This document shows positions 1-7,413 of a DNA stretch of 42,321 nucleotides, one piece after another. The stretch is from Clostridia bacterium (lineage in GTDB: Bacteria > Bacillota > Clostridia > Oscillospirales > Acutalibacteraceae): assembly GCA_017410195.1 (NCBI GenBank), contig JAFQRF010000048.1, positions 1 to 42,321 on the forward strand, read 5' to 3'. The notes under the pieces are model-generated. The model was not told the origin of the DNA and ran no database searches. It saw nothing but the letters and a program-made list of their open reading frames with translations. Made by a program: the position numbers and the translations under genes. Positions within the stretch are counted from its first letter, which is position 1. Each line of letters opens with the position of its first letter.

Positions 1-125
1 ATGAAATAATCACCATCTCCCACTCGGCAAGAAGCAAGGAGCTTTTTGCAACAGGAGCAATCAGCGCTGCAAAATTTATTTGCGGCAAGCCTGCAGGACT
101 TTATAAAATGTCAGATATGATTTAA
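1..125 (+). CDS. dapB: 4-hydroxy-tetrahydrodipicolinate reductase, C-terminal end (partial)
   Basis: Only the last 40 codons are present; the gene begins upstream of the window and stops with TAA at 123-125. The readable tail has the order HSARSKELFATGAISAAKF, then GKPAGLYKMSDMI. This matches the conserved DapB C-terminus (HSA.SRE.FA.GA..AA.F...K..GLY.M.D). DapB is the NAD(P)H-dependent reductase of the diaminopimelate/lysine branch of aspartate metabolism. An ACT-domain protein resembling the regulatory half of aspartokinase follows 18 bp downstream, which fits a lysine-pathway operon. The assignment rests on this short tail only. Confidence 0.85.
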   Translation, partial: EIITISHSARSKELFATGAISAAKFICGKPAGLYKMSDMI

Positions 126-131
126 AAATGC

Positions 132-137
132 GGAGGA
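132..137 (+). promoter_or_regulatory. Shine-Dalgarno site of the ACT-domain gene
   Basis: GGAGGA lies just after the dapB stop, 6 nt before the ATG at 144. It fixes the start of the ACT-domain protein. Confidence 0.7.
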
Positions 138-143
138 ATACAA

Positions 144-608
144 ATGAAGCTTGTTGATAATATTTTTGTAACCGAAGACGTCACGCTTTTTTCACTTTAT
201 GATGCGCCTGCCGATATTGAACATATGGCAGAGGTTTTCAAAATGATTGCAGACGCGGGAATTGATGTTGACATGATCTCCCAGTTCCCCTTAAGCGGTT
301 CAAGCTCAGGCTTTTCTTTCACTGTGAGCGATAAAGATTTTGTTCCCGTACTTTCAATAGCTTCAGAGCTTCGCAGCCGTTCTCCCAAAACAAAAATCAG
401 CGTCAGCAGCGGCAACTGCAAAATAACCGTCAGCGGTGAAGAAATGCGCGGCACTCCGGGTGTTTCGGCGGCTGTATTCAAGGCTGTTGCAAGCGTTGAT
501 GCCGACGTCAGAATGATCACCACATCCGAAACCGAGATTGCAATGCTTGTTGTTAAATCGGATGTTGATGACGTAATAAATGCAATAAATGCTGAATTCA
601 ACAAATAA
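144..608 (+). CDS. Stand-alone double ACT-domain protein (aspartokinase regulatory-domain type)
   Basis: This 154-aa protein consists of two ACT-like repeats. The first spans about residues 12-75, with the motif IADAGIDVDMISQ. The second spans about 84-150, with GTPGVSAAVFKAVASVDADV then MITTSETEIAMLV. Both resemble the tandem ACT pair at the C-terminus of aspartokinases, where lysine or threonine binds. No kinase domain is attached, and the full-length frame begins at a well-placed ATG. Position directly after dapB suggests a lysine-pathway sensor, or a regulatory subunit for a separate kinase, much as the alternative start of lysC gives a free beta subunit in Bacillus. The ligand is inferred. 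Fold assignment is confident; role is not. Confidence 0.8.
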   Translation: MKLVDNIFVTEDVTLFSLYDAPADIEHMAEVFKMIADAGIDVDMISQFPLSGSSSGFSFTVSDKDFVPVLSIASELRSRSPKTKISVSSGNCKITVSGEEMRGTPGVSAAVFKAVASVDADVRMITTSETEIAMLVVKSDVDDVINAINAEFNK

Positions 609-650
609 AAAAAATTCAGCCCCCGACTCATGTCAGGGGCTGAATTTTTT
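609..650. terminator. Bidirectional rho-independent terminator
   Basis: A long hairpin has arms AAAAAATTCAGCCCC (609-623) and GGGGCTGAATTTTTT (636-650). An inner GAC/GTC pairing closes a TCAT loop. The A-tract on one side and T-tract on the other let it serve both the dapB/ACT transcript (plus) and the small-peptide gene (minus), whose stop lies 4 bp away. Confidence 0.9.
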
Positions 651-653
651 GAA

Positions 654-788
654 TTAAAGACCAAGTCCGCCGAGAAGAGAACCAAGTGAATTCTTGATAA
701 TTTCAATAACGCCAGCTGCTTCGCCTTCCTGGAAATATGCAAGAATCTGCTGTACCATTGCGAGAATTTCAGTTACGAAGTTTTCCAT
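654..788 (-). CDS. 44-aa acidic amphipathic micropeptide, strongly expressed by its signals
   Basis: A small ORF too short for usual gene calling. It starts at ATG 786-788 (minus) and ends at TAA 654-656. The product begins MENFVTEILAMVQQILAYFQ, continues EGEAAGVIEIIKNS and ends LGSLLGGLGL. It has two helix-prone segments (about 4-20 and 25-40) with hydrophobic residues every 3-4 positions, five Glu against one Lys, and a Gly/Leu-rich tail. GGAGGT sits 6 nt before the ATG. A TTGACA-17-TATTAT promoter and a strong terminator bracket it as a monocistronic unit. Length and layout recall beta-type phenol-soluble modulins and other 40-45-aa amphipathic peptides, but that is resemblance only. No function is assigned. 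Confidence 0.7.
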   Translation of the reverse strand: MENFVTEILAMVQQILAYFQEGEAAGVIEIIKNSLGSLLGGLGL

Positions 789-794
789 TTTTTA

Positions 795-800
795 ACCTCC
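795..800 (-). promoter_or_regulatory. Shine-Dalgarno site of the 44-aa peptide
   Basis: GGAGGT on the minus strand, 6 nt before the ATG ending at 788. It is a near-perfect anti-16S match and the main support for this small gene being translated. Confidence 0.75.
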
Positions 801-812
801 AAAAATAATATT

Positions 813-826
813 AACAGTAATCTGTT
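813..826 (-). other. 5'-end hairpin of the small-peptide mRNA
   Basis: AACAG-ATTA-CTGTT forms a short perfect hairpin at about +1 to +14 of the predicted transcript. Such 5' stem-loops can stabilise mRNAs; this role is inferred. Confidence 0.45.
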
Positions 827-832
827 GTACAA

Positions 833-861
833 ATAATAACATATCTGTATAACTTTGTCAA
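833..861 (-). promoter_or_regulatory. Sigma-A promoter of the 44-aa peptide gene
   Basis: Minus strand: TTGACA (856-861), 17-nt spacer, TATTAT (833-838). A perfect -35 and five of six -10 bases predict a start near 826 and a leader of about 38 nt. Confidence 0.8.
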
Positions 862-902
862 TGCATTATCATTGTGCAATATTATTTTTTTGTCTGAAAA
901 AA

Positions 903-1208
903 CTAATCAAGCATATCCATTATAGCTTTTTTACCCGTTACGCCTATGCTTCGGTTCAATACCGTGCCGTTTTTCATCACAACAAGTGTCGGAATACTCA
1001 TTATTCCGAATTTTTTTGCAAGATCTTTTTCAGATTCAACGTTGATTTTACAAATTTTAACATCGGTATTCTTCGCTATATCTTCTATCATCGGAGAAAT
1101 CATCTTACACGGAGTACACCAATCCGCAAAGAAATCGATAAGAACCGTTCCGTCATAATTTTCGATTTCTTTTGAATAGCTCTCACCGGTAACATCAAAT
1201 ATTTTCAT
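903..1208 (-). CDS. trxA: Thioredoxin
   Basis: A 101-aa single-domain thioredoxin, the usual size. The active site is FADWCTPCK (Cys31, Cys34), with the cis-proline segment SIPT near 76 and the conserved Asp in LIDFFADW. It reduces protein disulfides in the cytoplasm using electrons from thioredoxin reductase, which is not encoded here. The active-site dipeptide is Thr-Pro instead of the canonical Gly-Pro, which should alter redox potential or partner choice. GAAAGGA precedes the ATG by 8 nt. It lies downstream of the sipL-like gene in the same direction with a 75-bp gap, so cotranscription is possible but not shown. Confidence 0.93.
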   Translation of the reverse strand: MKIFDVTGESYSKEIENYDGTVLIDFFADWCTPCKMISPMIEDIAKNTDVKICKINVESEKDLAKKFGIMSIPTLVVMKNGTVLNRSIGVTGKKAIMDMLD

Positions 1209-1283
1209 ATAAATTTCCTTTCAAAAAAATAAATACAATTTTATTTTTTCAAACGGAAAAGTTTATATTCTTATTAAATGATG

Positions 1284-2819
1284 TTAATTATTAACAGGAA
1301 TCAAAAGCATACATTTATCTTCAACAATACTTCCGCTGAAATTATTTTCTTCTTTAATTGCATCAACGGTTGTATTGTATTTTCTTGCAATATTCCAAAT
1401 ATTTTCACCTTTATCAGAAAAATAGATTGTCAGTGCGCATGGAGTATCCTTTCTTTTATTCTCTTTAAACAACTCAATATCATTCACATATTTTTTCATA
1501 TAATTTGAAAGAATTATTCCGGACGTAATCATCTCTGTTTTAAGTTCAAGTCGACTGTCACCCGTAACTGCACAAGAGCAAGAAACAATCTGAACAGAAC
1601 CAAAGCAAGTAGTTCTTTCTGCTTTTTCTTTCATCTGAACCGAACAGTCAAAATCCACGGGCTTCTGAATAATTCCGATTTGATTTTCATTATCTTTATA
1701 AACTATATTTGCCTGATATGTTCCGACTGCAAAACATTTTCCGTCTTTAGGCATAAAGTTGTATTTTATATCTGAACACCATACTGCAAGTACACAATCG
1801 ACACTTACCCCTATACTCTCAAGGACTACCTTATTTGTAAATGACGTTTCAAAATTATCATTATAAGAAAGCAGTTCAACACTTTTAAATGAATTTTTTG
1901 TTTCACAGAGCGTTGAATAAGAATCATCTATGAAAGACACAAGTTTTTCATCAAATGCAATTATAAATGCGTTTATTCGTGCGTTAAAATCGATAAGACG
2001 GATATCTCCCGATGAATCTGCCTTCGGGAGCGTTTCGCATGAGCAAACATTAAGAGTTATTCCTGTTTTACAGTTATCATGCAGTCCATCAAGTTCTATA
2101 ATCTGGCTTATCGGAACCGAGTGTTCAATATACTCAACTGCCGATGAATCGTCGCTTATATAATATAGTTTAATGTTACAATCACCTTTGAGCAGCGCCT
2201 TGTTATTTATGACCTTAACCTCGTTAGTAACCGCACAAGCCGTGACATTTATTATCTGAGAAACAATCGGTTTATCCGATGGTAATTCAATTACCTCACT
2301 GAGAGTGAATGCTCTTTCATTAATTCCGCAAAGAGATGCAACTGTCTGTTCGTCAGAAATCGTCTGAATCCCCTCACCCTCCGCCGAGCAAAGGATATTT
2401 TCCTCACGTTTATTCATTACTTTAAAAATAAAGGTCATCATTGCTCTTACATCAATTCTTCTTGGGTTAACTGCTCTACAGTTCGCATAGTCGGTTTTTA
2501 TGTTTACTCGTACCGACGAATCAGATGTTATTTTGTCAGACTCAACAAATTTTTGAAGCGGATAATTCTGTTCATACCCTGCAGGCTTTCCATTTTCTCC
2601 GATATAGAAAATTCTGACTGTTGCGGTTGCATCTGCAGTTAATCTGCCGGAATTGTTTTGTACGGAATTTATGTTCGGTACAACCGTACATTTAAGAATT
2701 TTTCTTATTTCAGGGCAGTAATCAGGCAAATTTATATCTGCATCCAACGATTGCTCTGCCGTTGATTCATATACAGATTCAAAAAAACCGATTTTTTGCG
2801 TTTCTGTGCTGTAATTCAT
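1284..2819 (-). CDS. sipL: DUF3794 (SPOCS) repeat protein with C-terminal LysM, SipL-like
   Basis: This 511-aa protein has SPOCS/DUF3794-type repeats across about residues 1-450. The N-terminal signature is LDADINLPDYCPEIRKILKC, with related stretches near 165-280 and 300-420. A LysM domain ends the protein (about 462-509: IYFSDKGENIWNIARKYNTT...VDAIKEENNFSG). In Clostridioides difficile, SipL has this architecture and tethers the coat ATPase SpoIVA to the forespore through LysM. SpoVID is the Bacillus analogue. It is therefore probably a mother-cell protein made during sporulation. GGAGAG precedes the ATG by 6 nt. Other DUF3794/LysM proteins exist in Clostridia, so orthology to sipL is likely but not proven. 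Confidence 0.82.
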   Translation of the reverse strand: MNYSTETQKIGFFESVYESTAEQSLDADINLPDYCPEIRKILKCTVVPNINSVQNNSGRLTADATATVRIFYIGENGKPAGYEQNYPLQKFVESDKITSDSSVRVNIKTDYANCRAVNPRRIDVRAMMTFIFKVMNKREENILCSAEGEGIQTISDEQTVASLCGINERAFTLSEVIELPSDKPIVSQIINVTACAVTNEVKVINNKALLKGDCNIKLYYISDDSSAVEYIEHSVPISQIIELDGLHDNCKTGITLNVCSCETLPKADSSGDIRLIDFNARINAFIIAFDEKLVSFIDDSYSTLCETKNSFKSVELLSYNDNFETSFTNKVVLESIGVSVDCVLAVWCSDIKYNFMPKDGKCFAVGTYQANIVYKDNENQIGIIQKPVDFDCSVQMKEKAERTTCFGSVQIVSCSCAVTGDSRLELKTEMITSGIILSNYMKKYVNDIELFKENKRKDTPCALTIYFSDKGENIWNIARKYNTTVDAIKEENNFSGSIVEDKCMLLIPVNN

Positions 2820-2945
2820 TGTTATCTCTCCTTGAAATTTAAAATTAATTTATTATAATTTATTCAAGTATCGTGCGGAATATTACTTTTTGTAACATTA
2901 ACCCCAAAAACTGTAATTAAAATAAAAATAATTTTAAAAAATATA

Positions 2946-2974
2946 TTTACAATTATAAAAATATATATTATAAT
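2946..2974 (+). promoter_or_regulatory. Sigma-A promoter of the ydbC-like gene
   Basis: TTTACA (2946-2951), 17-nt spacer, TATAAT (2969-2974), followed by AGAAAGGAG before the ATG at 3008. A clear vegetative promoter in a very AT-rich spacer. Confidence 0.75.
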
Positions 2975-3007
2975 TAATTTGTATAAAAATGAGAAAGGAG
3001 CAACACC

Positions 3008-3226
3008 ATGCCCGAATTTACTTATGAAATCGTTGAATCCGTAGCAGTCCTCTCAGAAAACCCCAAGGGATGGACAAAGGAGCTTAATCTTATCAGCTGG
3101 AACGGCAGAGATCCTAAGTATGACATCCGTGAGTGGGCACCTGACCATGAAAAAATGGGCAAGGGCGTTACTTTAAGCAAGGATGAAATGGCAGCACTCA
3201 AAGAGGCTGTTAAAGATCTTAAATAA
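3008..3226 (+). CDS. ydbC: YdbC/PC4-family ssDNA-binding protein
   Basis: A 72-aa protein with the hallmark block of bacterial PC4-like YdbC proteins: LSENPKGWTKELNLISWNG, then PKYDIREWAPDHEKMGKG and a C-terminal helix. The PC4 fold binds single-stranded DNA without strong sequence preference as a dimer. The bacterial role is poorly defined; transcription or DNA-repair roles are proposed for the family. GAAAGGAG lies 7 nt upstream of the ATG, and the gene has its own promoter and terminator, so it is monocistronic. Full length for the family. Confidence 0.88.
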   Translation: MPEFTYEIVESVAVLSENPKGWTKELNLISWNGRDPKYDIREWAPDHEKMGKGVTLSKDEMAALKEAVKDLK

Positions 3227-3244
3227 TACATATCCGTTCATGCG

Positions 3245-3278
3245 GGCGTTGCGGTCACTCCGCAGCGCCTTTATTGTA
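3245..3278 (+). terminator. Rho-independent terminator after ydbC
   Basis: GGCGTTGCGG (3245-3254) pairs with CCGCAGCGCC (3260-3269) around a TCACT loop, with one T-G wobble, followed by TTTATTGTATTTTT. Confidence 0.85.
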
Positions 3279-3319
3279 TTTTTGATTATTTTCCTGCCAA
3301 CAAACGGGAGGTGGCATTT

Positions 3320-4807
3320 ATGAGCGATACTCCAAACAGACAGGTAACAGAATTTAAAGTTTATGACAGACGTTATGTCGGCGCTAAAGAAACATTCGCC
3401 TATCTTCTTAACGATTTTTCAAATGCATTCAATATCGGACAATTCACAGACAGATTCATTTGGGATATTGTAAAAATTGATTTTAAAACAAATGCACTTG
3501 TCAGTATTTTCACCGGTATATGGGACGTAATTAACGACCCGATAATTGCAGCAATTGTTGATAAAACAAGAACGAGATGGGGAAAATTCAGACCTTACCT
3601 CGTTGCTTTTCAAATTCCGATGACATTACTCGGTGCATTGTATTGGTTTATACCTTTCTTTTTTCCGGGAACATCAGGAACGTATCTTCCGAAGCTTATC
3701 TATTATTTCGCTTTTAATGTTGTTAATGAAACTGCCGGCACATTCACAAGCATTGCGAAAGCCGGCTATATGACAACAATTACTCCGCACCCTAATGATC
3801 GAACGCGTCTTATCACTCTCGCTGAGCTTCTGACGGGATACATGGGAGAAGATATGCCAAACTACATTATGGGCGTTCTTCTTGATTTGATTAATAATAA
3901 TGTTTTAAAATGGAAACTTAAAAATGTTTTCCTTGCAATGGGCTTGGGAACAAGCATTATTTCCTCTGTATTTACTCTTTACTTTTTCCTTGTATCAAAA
4001 GAAAGAGTAATGCAGTCCATTGAAGCGCCGAGTGTAAAGCAGGGCTTGAAGGCTGTTATCAACAACTATCCTGTTTTGTTAATAACAATATCCGATTTTC
4101 TGGGCGGTTTCAGCGTAAGCGGAAGCAGCACGAACTATTTTATTGATGTTCTCGGCTCTGCATCTCTTTTGACAATTGCCAACATTCCGTCGGGACTCAA
4201 CGGCAGTATAAGCTATGCGTTCGTAAAACCTATAAGAGAAAGATTCTCTTCAAAAGCAATTTGGGTTTTTGAGGATCTTTATACACGTTTTTGGTATCTT
4301 CTTCTTTTTGCAATCGGTTCAATAGGAAAGAACTATCAGAAGCCGCTTCTTATGGCAATTATGTTCGGTGTTCAGGCTTGGTTTGATAAATGGGCATTCG
4401 GTATAAGAAAAGTTGTTAAAGCAGAGCTGTATAACGAAGCGATGGACTATTGCGAATGGAAAAACGGCTACAGAGTAGAGGCAACAATCGGCGTTGCACG
4501 TAATCTTATAACAAAACTTCAGAATCTGTTTATGAATTCCGCAAAAAACCTCATCCTTGAAGGAATCGGTTATAAGCAAGGAATTGCAATCGGAACTCAA
4601 ACGGATAAAACAAAGTGGTGGCTGTTTGCACTTTGCACGGGAATTCCTCAGCTAACAGGAATCCTTGCCGTTATTCCGAAATTTCTTTATCCCCTTTCGG
4701 GAAAGCTTCGTGAGCAGATGTATTCCGAGCTTATGCAGCGCAGACACGAACTCAGCGAAAAAATAACAAAAGAAAATAACGAAATCAAAATCACAGTAGA
4801 GGTATAA
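3320..4807 (+). CDS. GPH-family sugar:cation symporter (MelB-type MFS)
   Basis: A 495-aa polytopic membrane protein with about 12 hydrophobic segments. The diagnostic loop IVDKTRTRWGKFRPYLV (near residue 80) is the MelB/GPH signature after helix 2, and NDPIIAAIVD precedes it. It should import a sugar or glycoside with Na+ or H+; the substrate cannot be read. The GTG at 3311 lies inside the Shine-Dalgarno sequence GGGAGGTGG (3306-3314), so ATG 3320 is the probable start. A Gfo/Idh/MocA dehydrogenase follows after 12 bp, so the imported compound is probably oxidised by it. The pair ends at a shared terminator. Confidence 0.88.
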   Translation: MSDTPNRQVTEFKVYDRRYVGAKETFAYLLNDFSNAFNIGQFTDRFIWDIVKIDFKTNALVSIFTGIWDVINDPIIAAIVDKTRTRWGKFRPYLVAFQIPMTLLGALYWFIPFFFPGTSGTYLPKLIYYFAFNVVNETAGTFTSIAKAGYMTTITPHPNDRTRLITLAELLTGYMGEDMPNYIMGVLLDLINNNVLKWKLKNVFLAMGLGTSIISSVFTLYFFLVSKERVMQSIEAPSVKQGLKAVINNYPVLLITISDFLGGFSVSGSSTNYFIDVLGSASLLTIANIPSGLNGSISYAFVKPIRERFSSKAIWVFEDLYTRFWYLLLFAIGSIGKNYQKPLLMAIMFGVQAWFDKWAFGIRKVVKAELYNEAMDYCEWKNGYRVEATIGVARNLITKLQNLFMNSAKNLILEGIGYKQGIAIGTQTDKTKWWLFALCTGIPQLTGILAVIPKFLYPLSGKLREQMYSELMQRRHELSEKITKENNEIKITVEV

Positions 4808-4819
4808 AACTAACGCACC

Positions 4820-6100
4820 ATGAAAAACAGACCCTTAAGAACAATAATAGTCGGTGGCGGACACCGCAGCCTTACATATGCAGCACTTTCAGAAATTGAA
4901 AGCGACAAGATGGAAATTGTCGGTGTTGCAGACCCGAATGATAACCGCCGCAAATCTATTTCAGAACGTTTCAACATACCCGAAGAAAGATGCTTTGCAT
5001 CAGCAGAAGAGCTTGCTTCGGTACCGAAATTTGCCGATGCAATCATCAACGGTACAATGGACCATATACATGTTGAAACAACCATTCCCCTTCTTAAAGC
5101 AGGATATGACGTTCTTCTTGAAAAACCTTTTTCGGTTAATGAAAAAGAGGCGAGAGATCTTGTTGAAGCAGCTGAGAAATACGGCAGAAAAGTTATGGTT
5201 TGCTTTGTTTTAAGATATGCACCATTTTACCGAAAAATTAAAGAATTAATTCTTGCAGGTGAAATCGGTGACATTATAAGTATCCAGACCTGCGAATATG
5301 TAAGCTATCATCACATGTCTACAAGCCACGTCAGAGGTAAATGGAATAATTCCGAGAGATGTCATAGCTCAATGCTTCTTGCAAAATGCTGCCATGACAT
5401 TGATATTATGATGTGGCTTATGAGCGAAACAAAGCCTTATCTTGTTTCGAGCTTCGGCTGCAATAAACAGTTCAGAATTGAAAATGCTCCTGAAAATTCG
5501 GGAACTCGCTGCCTTGTTGACTGTCCCCTTGTTGATGAATGTCTTTATTCCGCAAAAAGACTGTATATTGACCATCCGGACAGATGGGCATTTTATGTAT
5601 GGGACAGCCTTGAACACCTTGCAAACCCAACAATCGAGGATAAAATCGAACTTTTGAAAACAAGCCCCTACGGCGTTTGCGCTTATAAAAGCGATAACAA
5701 TGTTGTTGACCATCAAACCGTCAGCGTTTTCTTTGAAAACGGCGCAACGGGTACTCACAACATGGTGGGCGGTACAAGCAGCGGAACAAGAACAATTCAT
5801 ATCACGGGTACAAATGGCGTTATCAAGGGTGATTTTGAAAAAGCAACCTTTACGCTTTCAAAGATTGACCCCCGCCCGGGCTGTGAGCATGAAGATACAG
5901 TTTTTGATTTAAAAATCGATAATGATACTCACGGCGGCGGCGATCTTGATCTTGTCAGAGATTTTGTTGCATATGCAAGAGGCGAAGAACCCTCAGTTTC
6001 ATGCACGAGCATTACCGACTCGCTTTCGGGCCACCTCGTTGTATTTCTTGCCGATAAGTCAAGAGAAAATAACGGTATTCCCGAAAAAGTAATCTTATAA
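4820..6100 (+). CDS. Gfo/Idh/MocA-family NAD(P)-dependent oxidoreductase with Cys cluster
   Basis: This 426-aa protein has an N-terminal Rossmann domain (IIVGGGHRS, 9-17, and GVADPN, 35-40). It also has the family's EKP motif (101-103, LLEKPFSVNEKEA), with catalytic-type H192-D193 in KCCHDIDIMMWLM. Members oxidise or epimerise sugars, inositols and their derivatives in the cytoplasm. A Cys cluster, C231-x3-C235-x5-C241 followed by YSAKRLY, lies in the C-terminal domain. I recognise it from one subset of the family, where metal binding is plausible but unproven. Coupling to the upstream GPH transporter (12-bp gap) suggests use of the imported sugar. The substrate is unknown. Confidence 0.88.
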   Translation: MKNRPLRTIIVGGGHRSLTYAALSEIESDKMEIVGVADPNDNRRKSISERFNIPEERCFASAEELASVPKFADAIINGTMDHIHVETTIPLLKAGYDVLLEKPFSVNEKEARDLVEAAEKYGRKVMVCFVLRYAPFYRKIKELILAGEIGDIISIQTCEYVSYHHMSTSHVRGKWNNSERCHSSMLLAKCCHDIDIMMWLMSETKPYLVSSFGCNKQFRIENAPENSGTRCLVDCPLVDECLYSAKRLYIDHPDRWAFYVWDSLEHLANPTIEDKIELLKTSPYGVCAYKSDNNVVDHQTVSVFFENGATGTHNMVGGTSSGTRTIHITGTNGVIKGDFEKATFTLSKIDPRPGCEHEDTVFDLKIDNDTHGGGDLDLVRDFVAYARGEEPSVSCTSITDSLSGHLVVFLADKSRENNGIPEKVIL

Positions 6101-6105
6101 ATTTT

Positions 6106-6143
6106 AAAGACGCACTCTCGGTTTAAACCGAAAATGCGTCTTT
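6106..6143. terminator. Bidirectional terminator between convergent genes
   Basis: AAAGACGCA (6106-6114) pairs with TGCGTCTTT (6135-6143), with an inner CGGTTTAAACCG palindrome at 6119-6130. A T-run follows on plus and T-rich sequence on minus, so it serves the Gfo/Idh gene and the BNR gene. Confidence 0.85.
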
Positions 6144-6146
6144 TTT

Positions 6147-7412
6147 TTATTTTATTTCTACAAGCTTATCAATATCCGAAAGCTTTATACGCTTAGATAC
6201 AACATATGTTTTATATGTTCCGTCCTTGAGCTTTTCACCGAAAGCACCGTAGGTTGACGTGACAACGGTATTATCGTCAAGAACAACATTGCCGCAATAA
6301 CCGGTATCTCCGTTAGCGGAGAGTTCAACTTTTTTCTGATCTCTGAGATATGTATGGGCAAGCTTAATTCTGTACTGACCTTCTCTACTGTTTTTAAGGT
6401 CGTCATATGTTCCGACCCAGGCAACCCAACCCTCACTGAACCAGCAGGCTGAACCGTCAAAATATTTCTCTTTTTTAGCCTTATCTCTTTCTATCGAACG
6501 GAAAGTAATGAAAAGTCTGCCGTCCTTAGTGTAGTCAGCTTTATGTCTTTCACCATTGAGTGAAGAAGGAACAAAAGCAGGCTTTGACCAGGTTTTACCT
6601 TCATCCTTTGAAAATGAAATAACAGAATTATAATTCTTATTGTTGCATCTTCCGATAAGGCAAAGCTCATCGCCCTGACCGCAATCGGAGCGAATTACTT
6701 CAACCTCACACATGTTTGCTTTCTTTTCAAAACTTCTGTGTTCAGAAAAATAGGGTTCCGGCTTACTCCAGACTGGCTTTCCGTTTTCAAACGATAAAAT
6801 GGTTTTATAATTAACAAACTTGGGATTATGGAAGAATGCCATCCATTTATCAACAAACTTACCATTCTCTTTAAGACGGGTCAGCGATGCCATTGCAACT
6901 ATTGTTGTGAAATTATATCCGTCTTTCTTTGTATAGACAGACTCGAATTCAGACCATGTTTTGCCTTCATCATCAGAGAGCGAGAAATTAAATCCTCCGA
7001 TTGTTCCCTTACCGTCATGCCAGTTAGGATTTCCGGCAACAAGCAAAATTTTATCAGGTGTACCGTCGGAGAACTCCAGGCGGTACACCGTCGGTGTTTC
7101 TCTTGAATTATCCCACGACTTTGGCTGATTATCAATATCTTTCGAATAGGTAAGACCGCCGTCTGTGCTTATTTTTCCTCGGATTGCTCCTTTACCGTGA
7201 CCTGAAGGATAAACAGTCATGATACTGCCGTCTTTAAAGAGAATGGAATCAGGATGACCGAGATAATCAAGCGAATTATCAACAACCTGAAAATCATAAA
7301 GATATTTGAGTTCTTCAGGAATATTCGACGGCATTTCGTCAAGTCTGATGCAAGGAATTGAGTAATCCCCCGCTCCGTTTTTATATTTTCTTGAAAAAAT
7401 ATTTAAAGCCAT
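6147..7412 (-). CDS. BNR/Asp-box sialidase-fold protein
   Basis: A 421-aa protein with at least three Asp-box (S-x-D-x-G-x-T-W/Y) repeats: STDGGLTY, SDDEGKTW (near 143) and SKDEGKTW (near 270). They are spaced as in a six-bladed sialidase propeller. The N-terminal HPDSILFKDGSIMTVYPSGHG segment is typical of exo-alpha-sialidase-like hydrolases. I do not see a full sialidase catalytic set (Arg triad, Tyr/Glu pair) with confidence, so substrate is open. No signal peptide, so it is probably cytoplasmic. It starts 2 bp after the GH27 stop, with AAGGTG inside the GH27 end, so the two are translationally linked and probably act on one oligosaccharide. Confidence 0.75.
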   Translation of the reverse strand: MALNIFSRKYKNGAGDYSIPCIRLDEMPSNIPEELKYLYDFQVVDNSLDYLGHPDSILFKDGSIMTVYPSGHGKGAIRGKISTDGGLTYSKDIDNQPKSWDNSRETPTVYRLEFSDGTPDKILLVAGNPNWHDGKGTIGGFNFSLSDDEGKTWSEFESVYTKKDGYNFTTIVAMASLTRLKENGKFVDKWMAFFHNPKFVNYKTILSFENGKPVWSKPEPYFSEHRSFEKKANMCEVEVIRSDCGQGDELCLIGRCNNKNYNSVISFSKDEGKTWSKPAFVPSSLNGERHKADYTKDGRLFITFRSIERDKAKKEKYFDGSACWFSEGWVAWVGTYDDLKNSREGQYRIKLAHTYLRDQKKVELSANGDTGYCGNVVLDDNTVVTSTYGAFGEKLKDGTYKTYVVSKRIKLSDIDKLVEIK

Positions 7413-7413
7413 T

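Noticed and set aside
197-742. 181-aa minus-strand ORF
   Set aside because: Antisense to the ACT-domain gene and runs through the terminator and the 44-aa peptide region in a different frame.
654-788. Calling the 44-aa peptide a phenol-soluble modulin
   Set aside because: Length and pattern are similar, but there is no alignment evidence, and charge is strongly negative; kept as resemblance only.
5369-5800. 143-aa minus-strand ORF with many Cys
   Set aside because: Antisense to the Gfo/Idh gene; the coding signal belongs to the plus strand.
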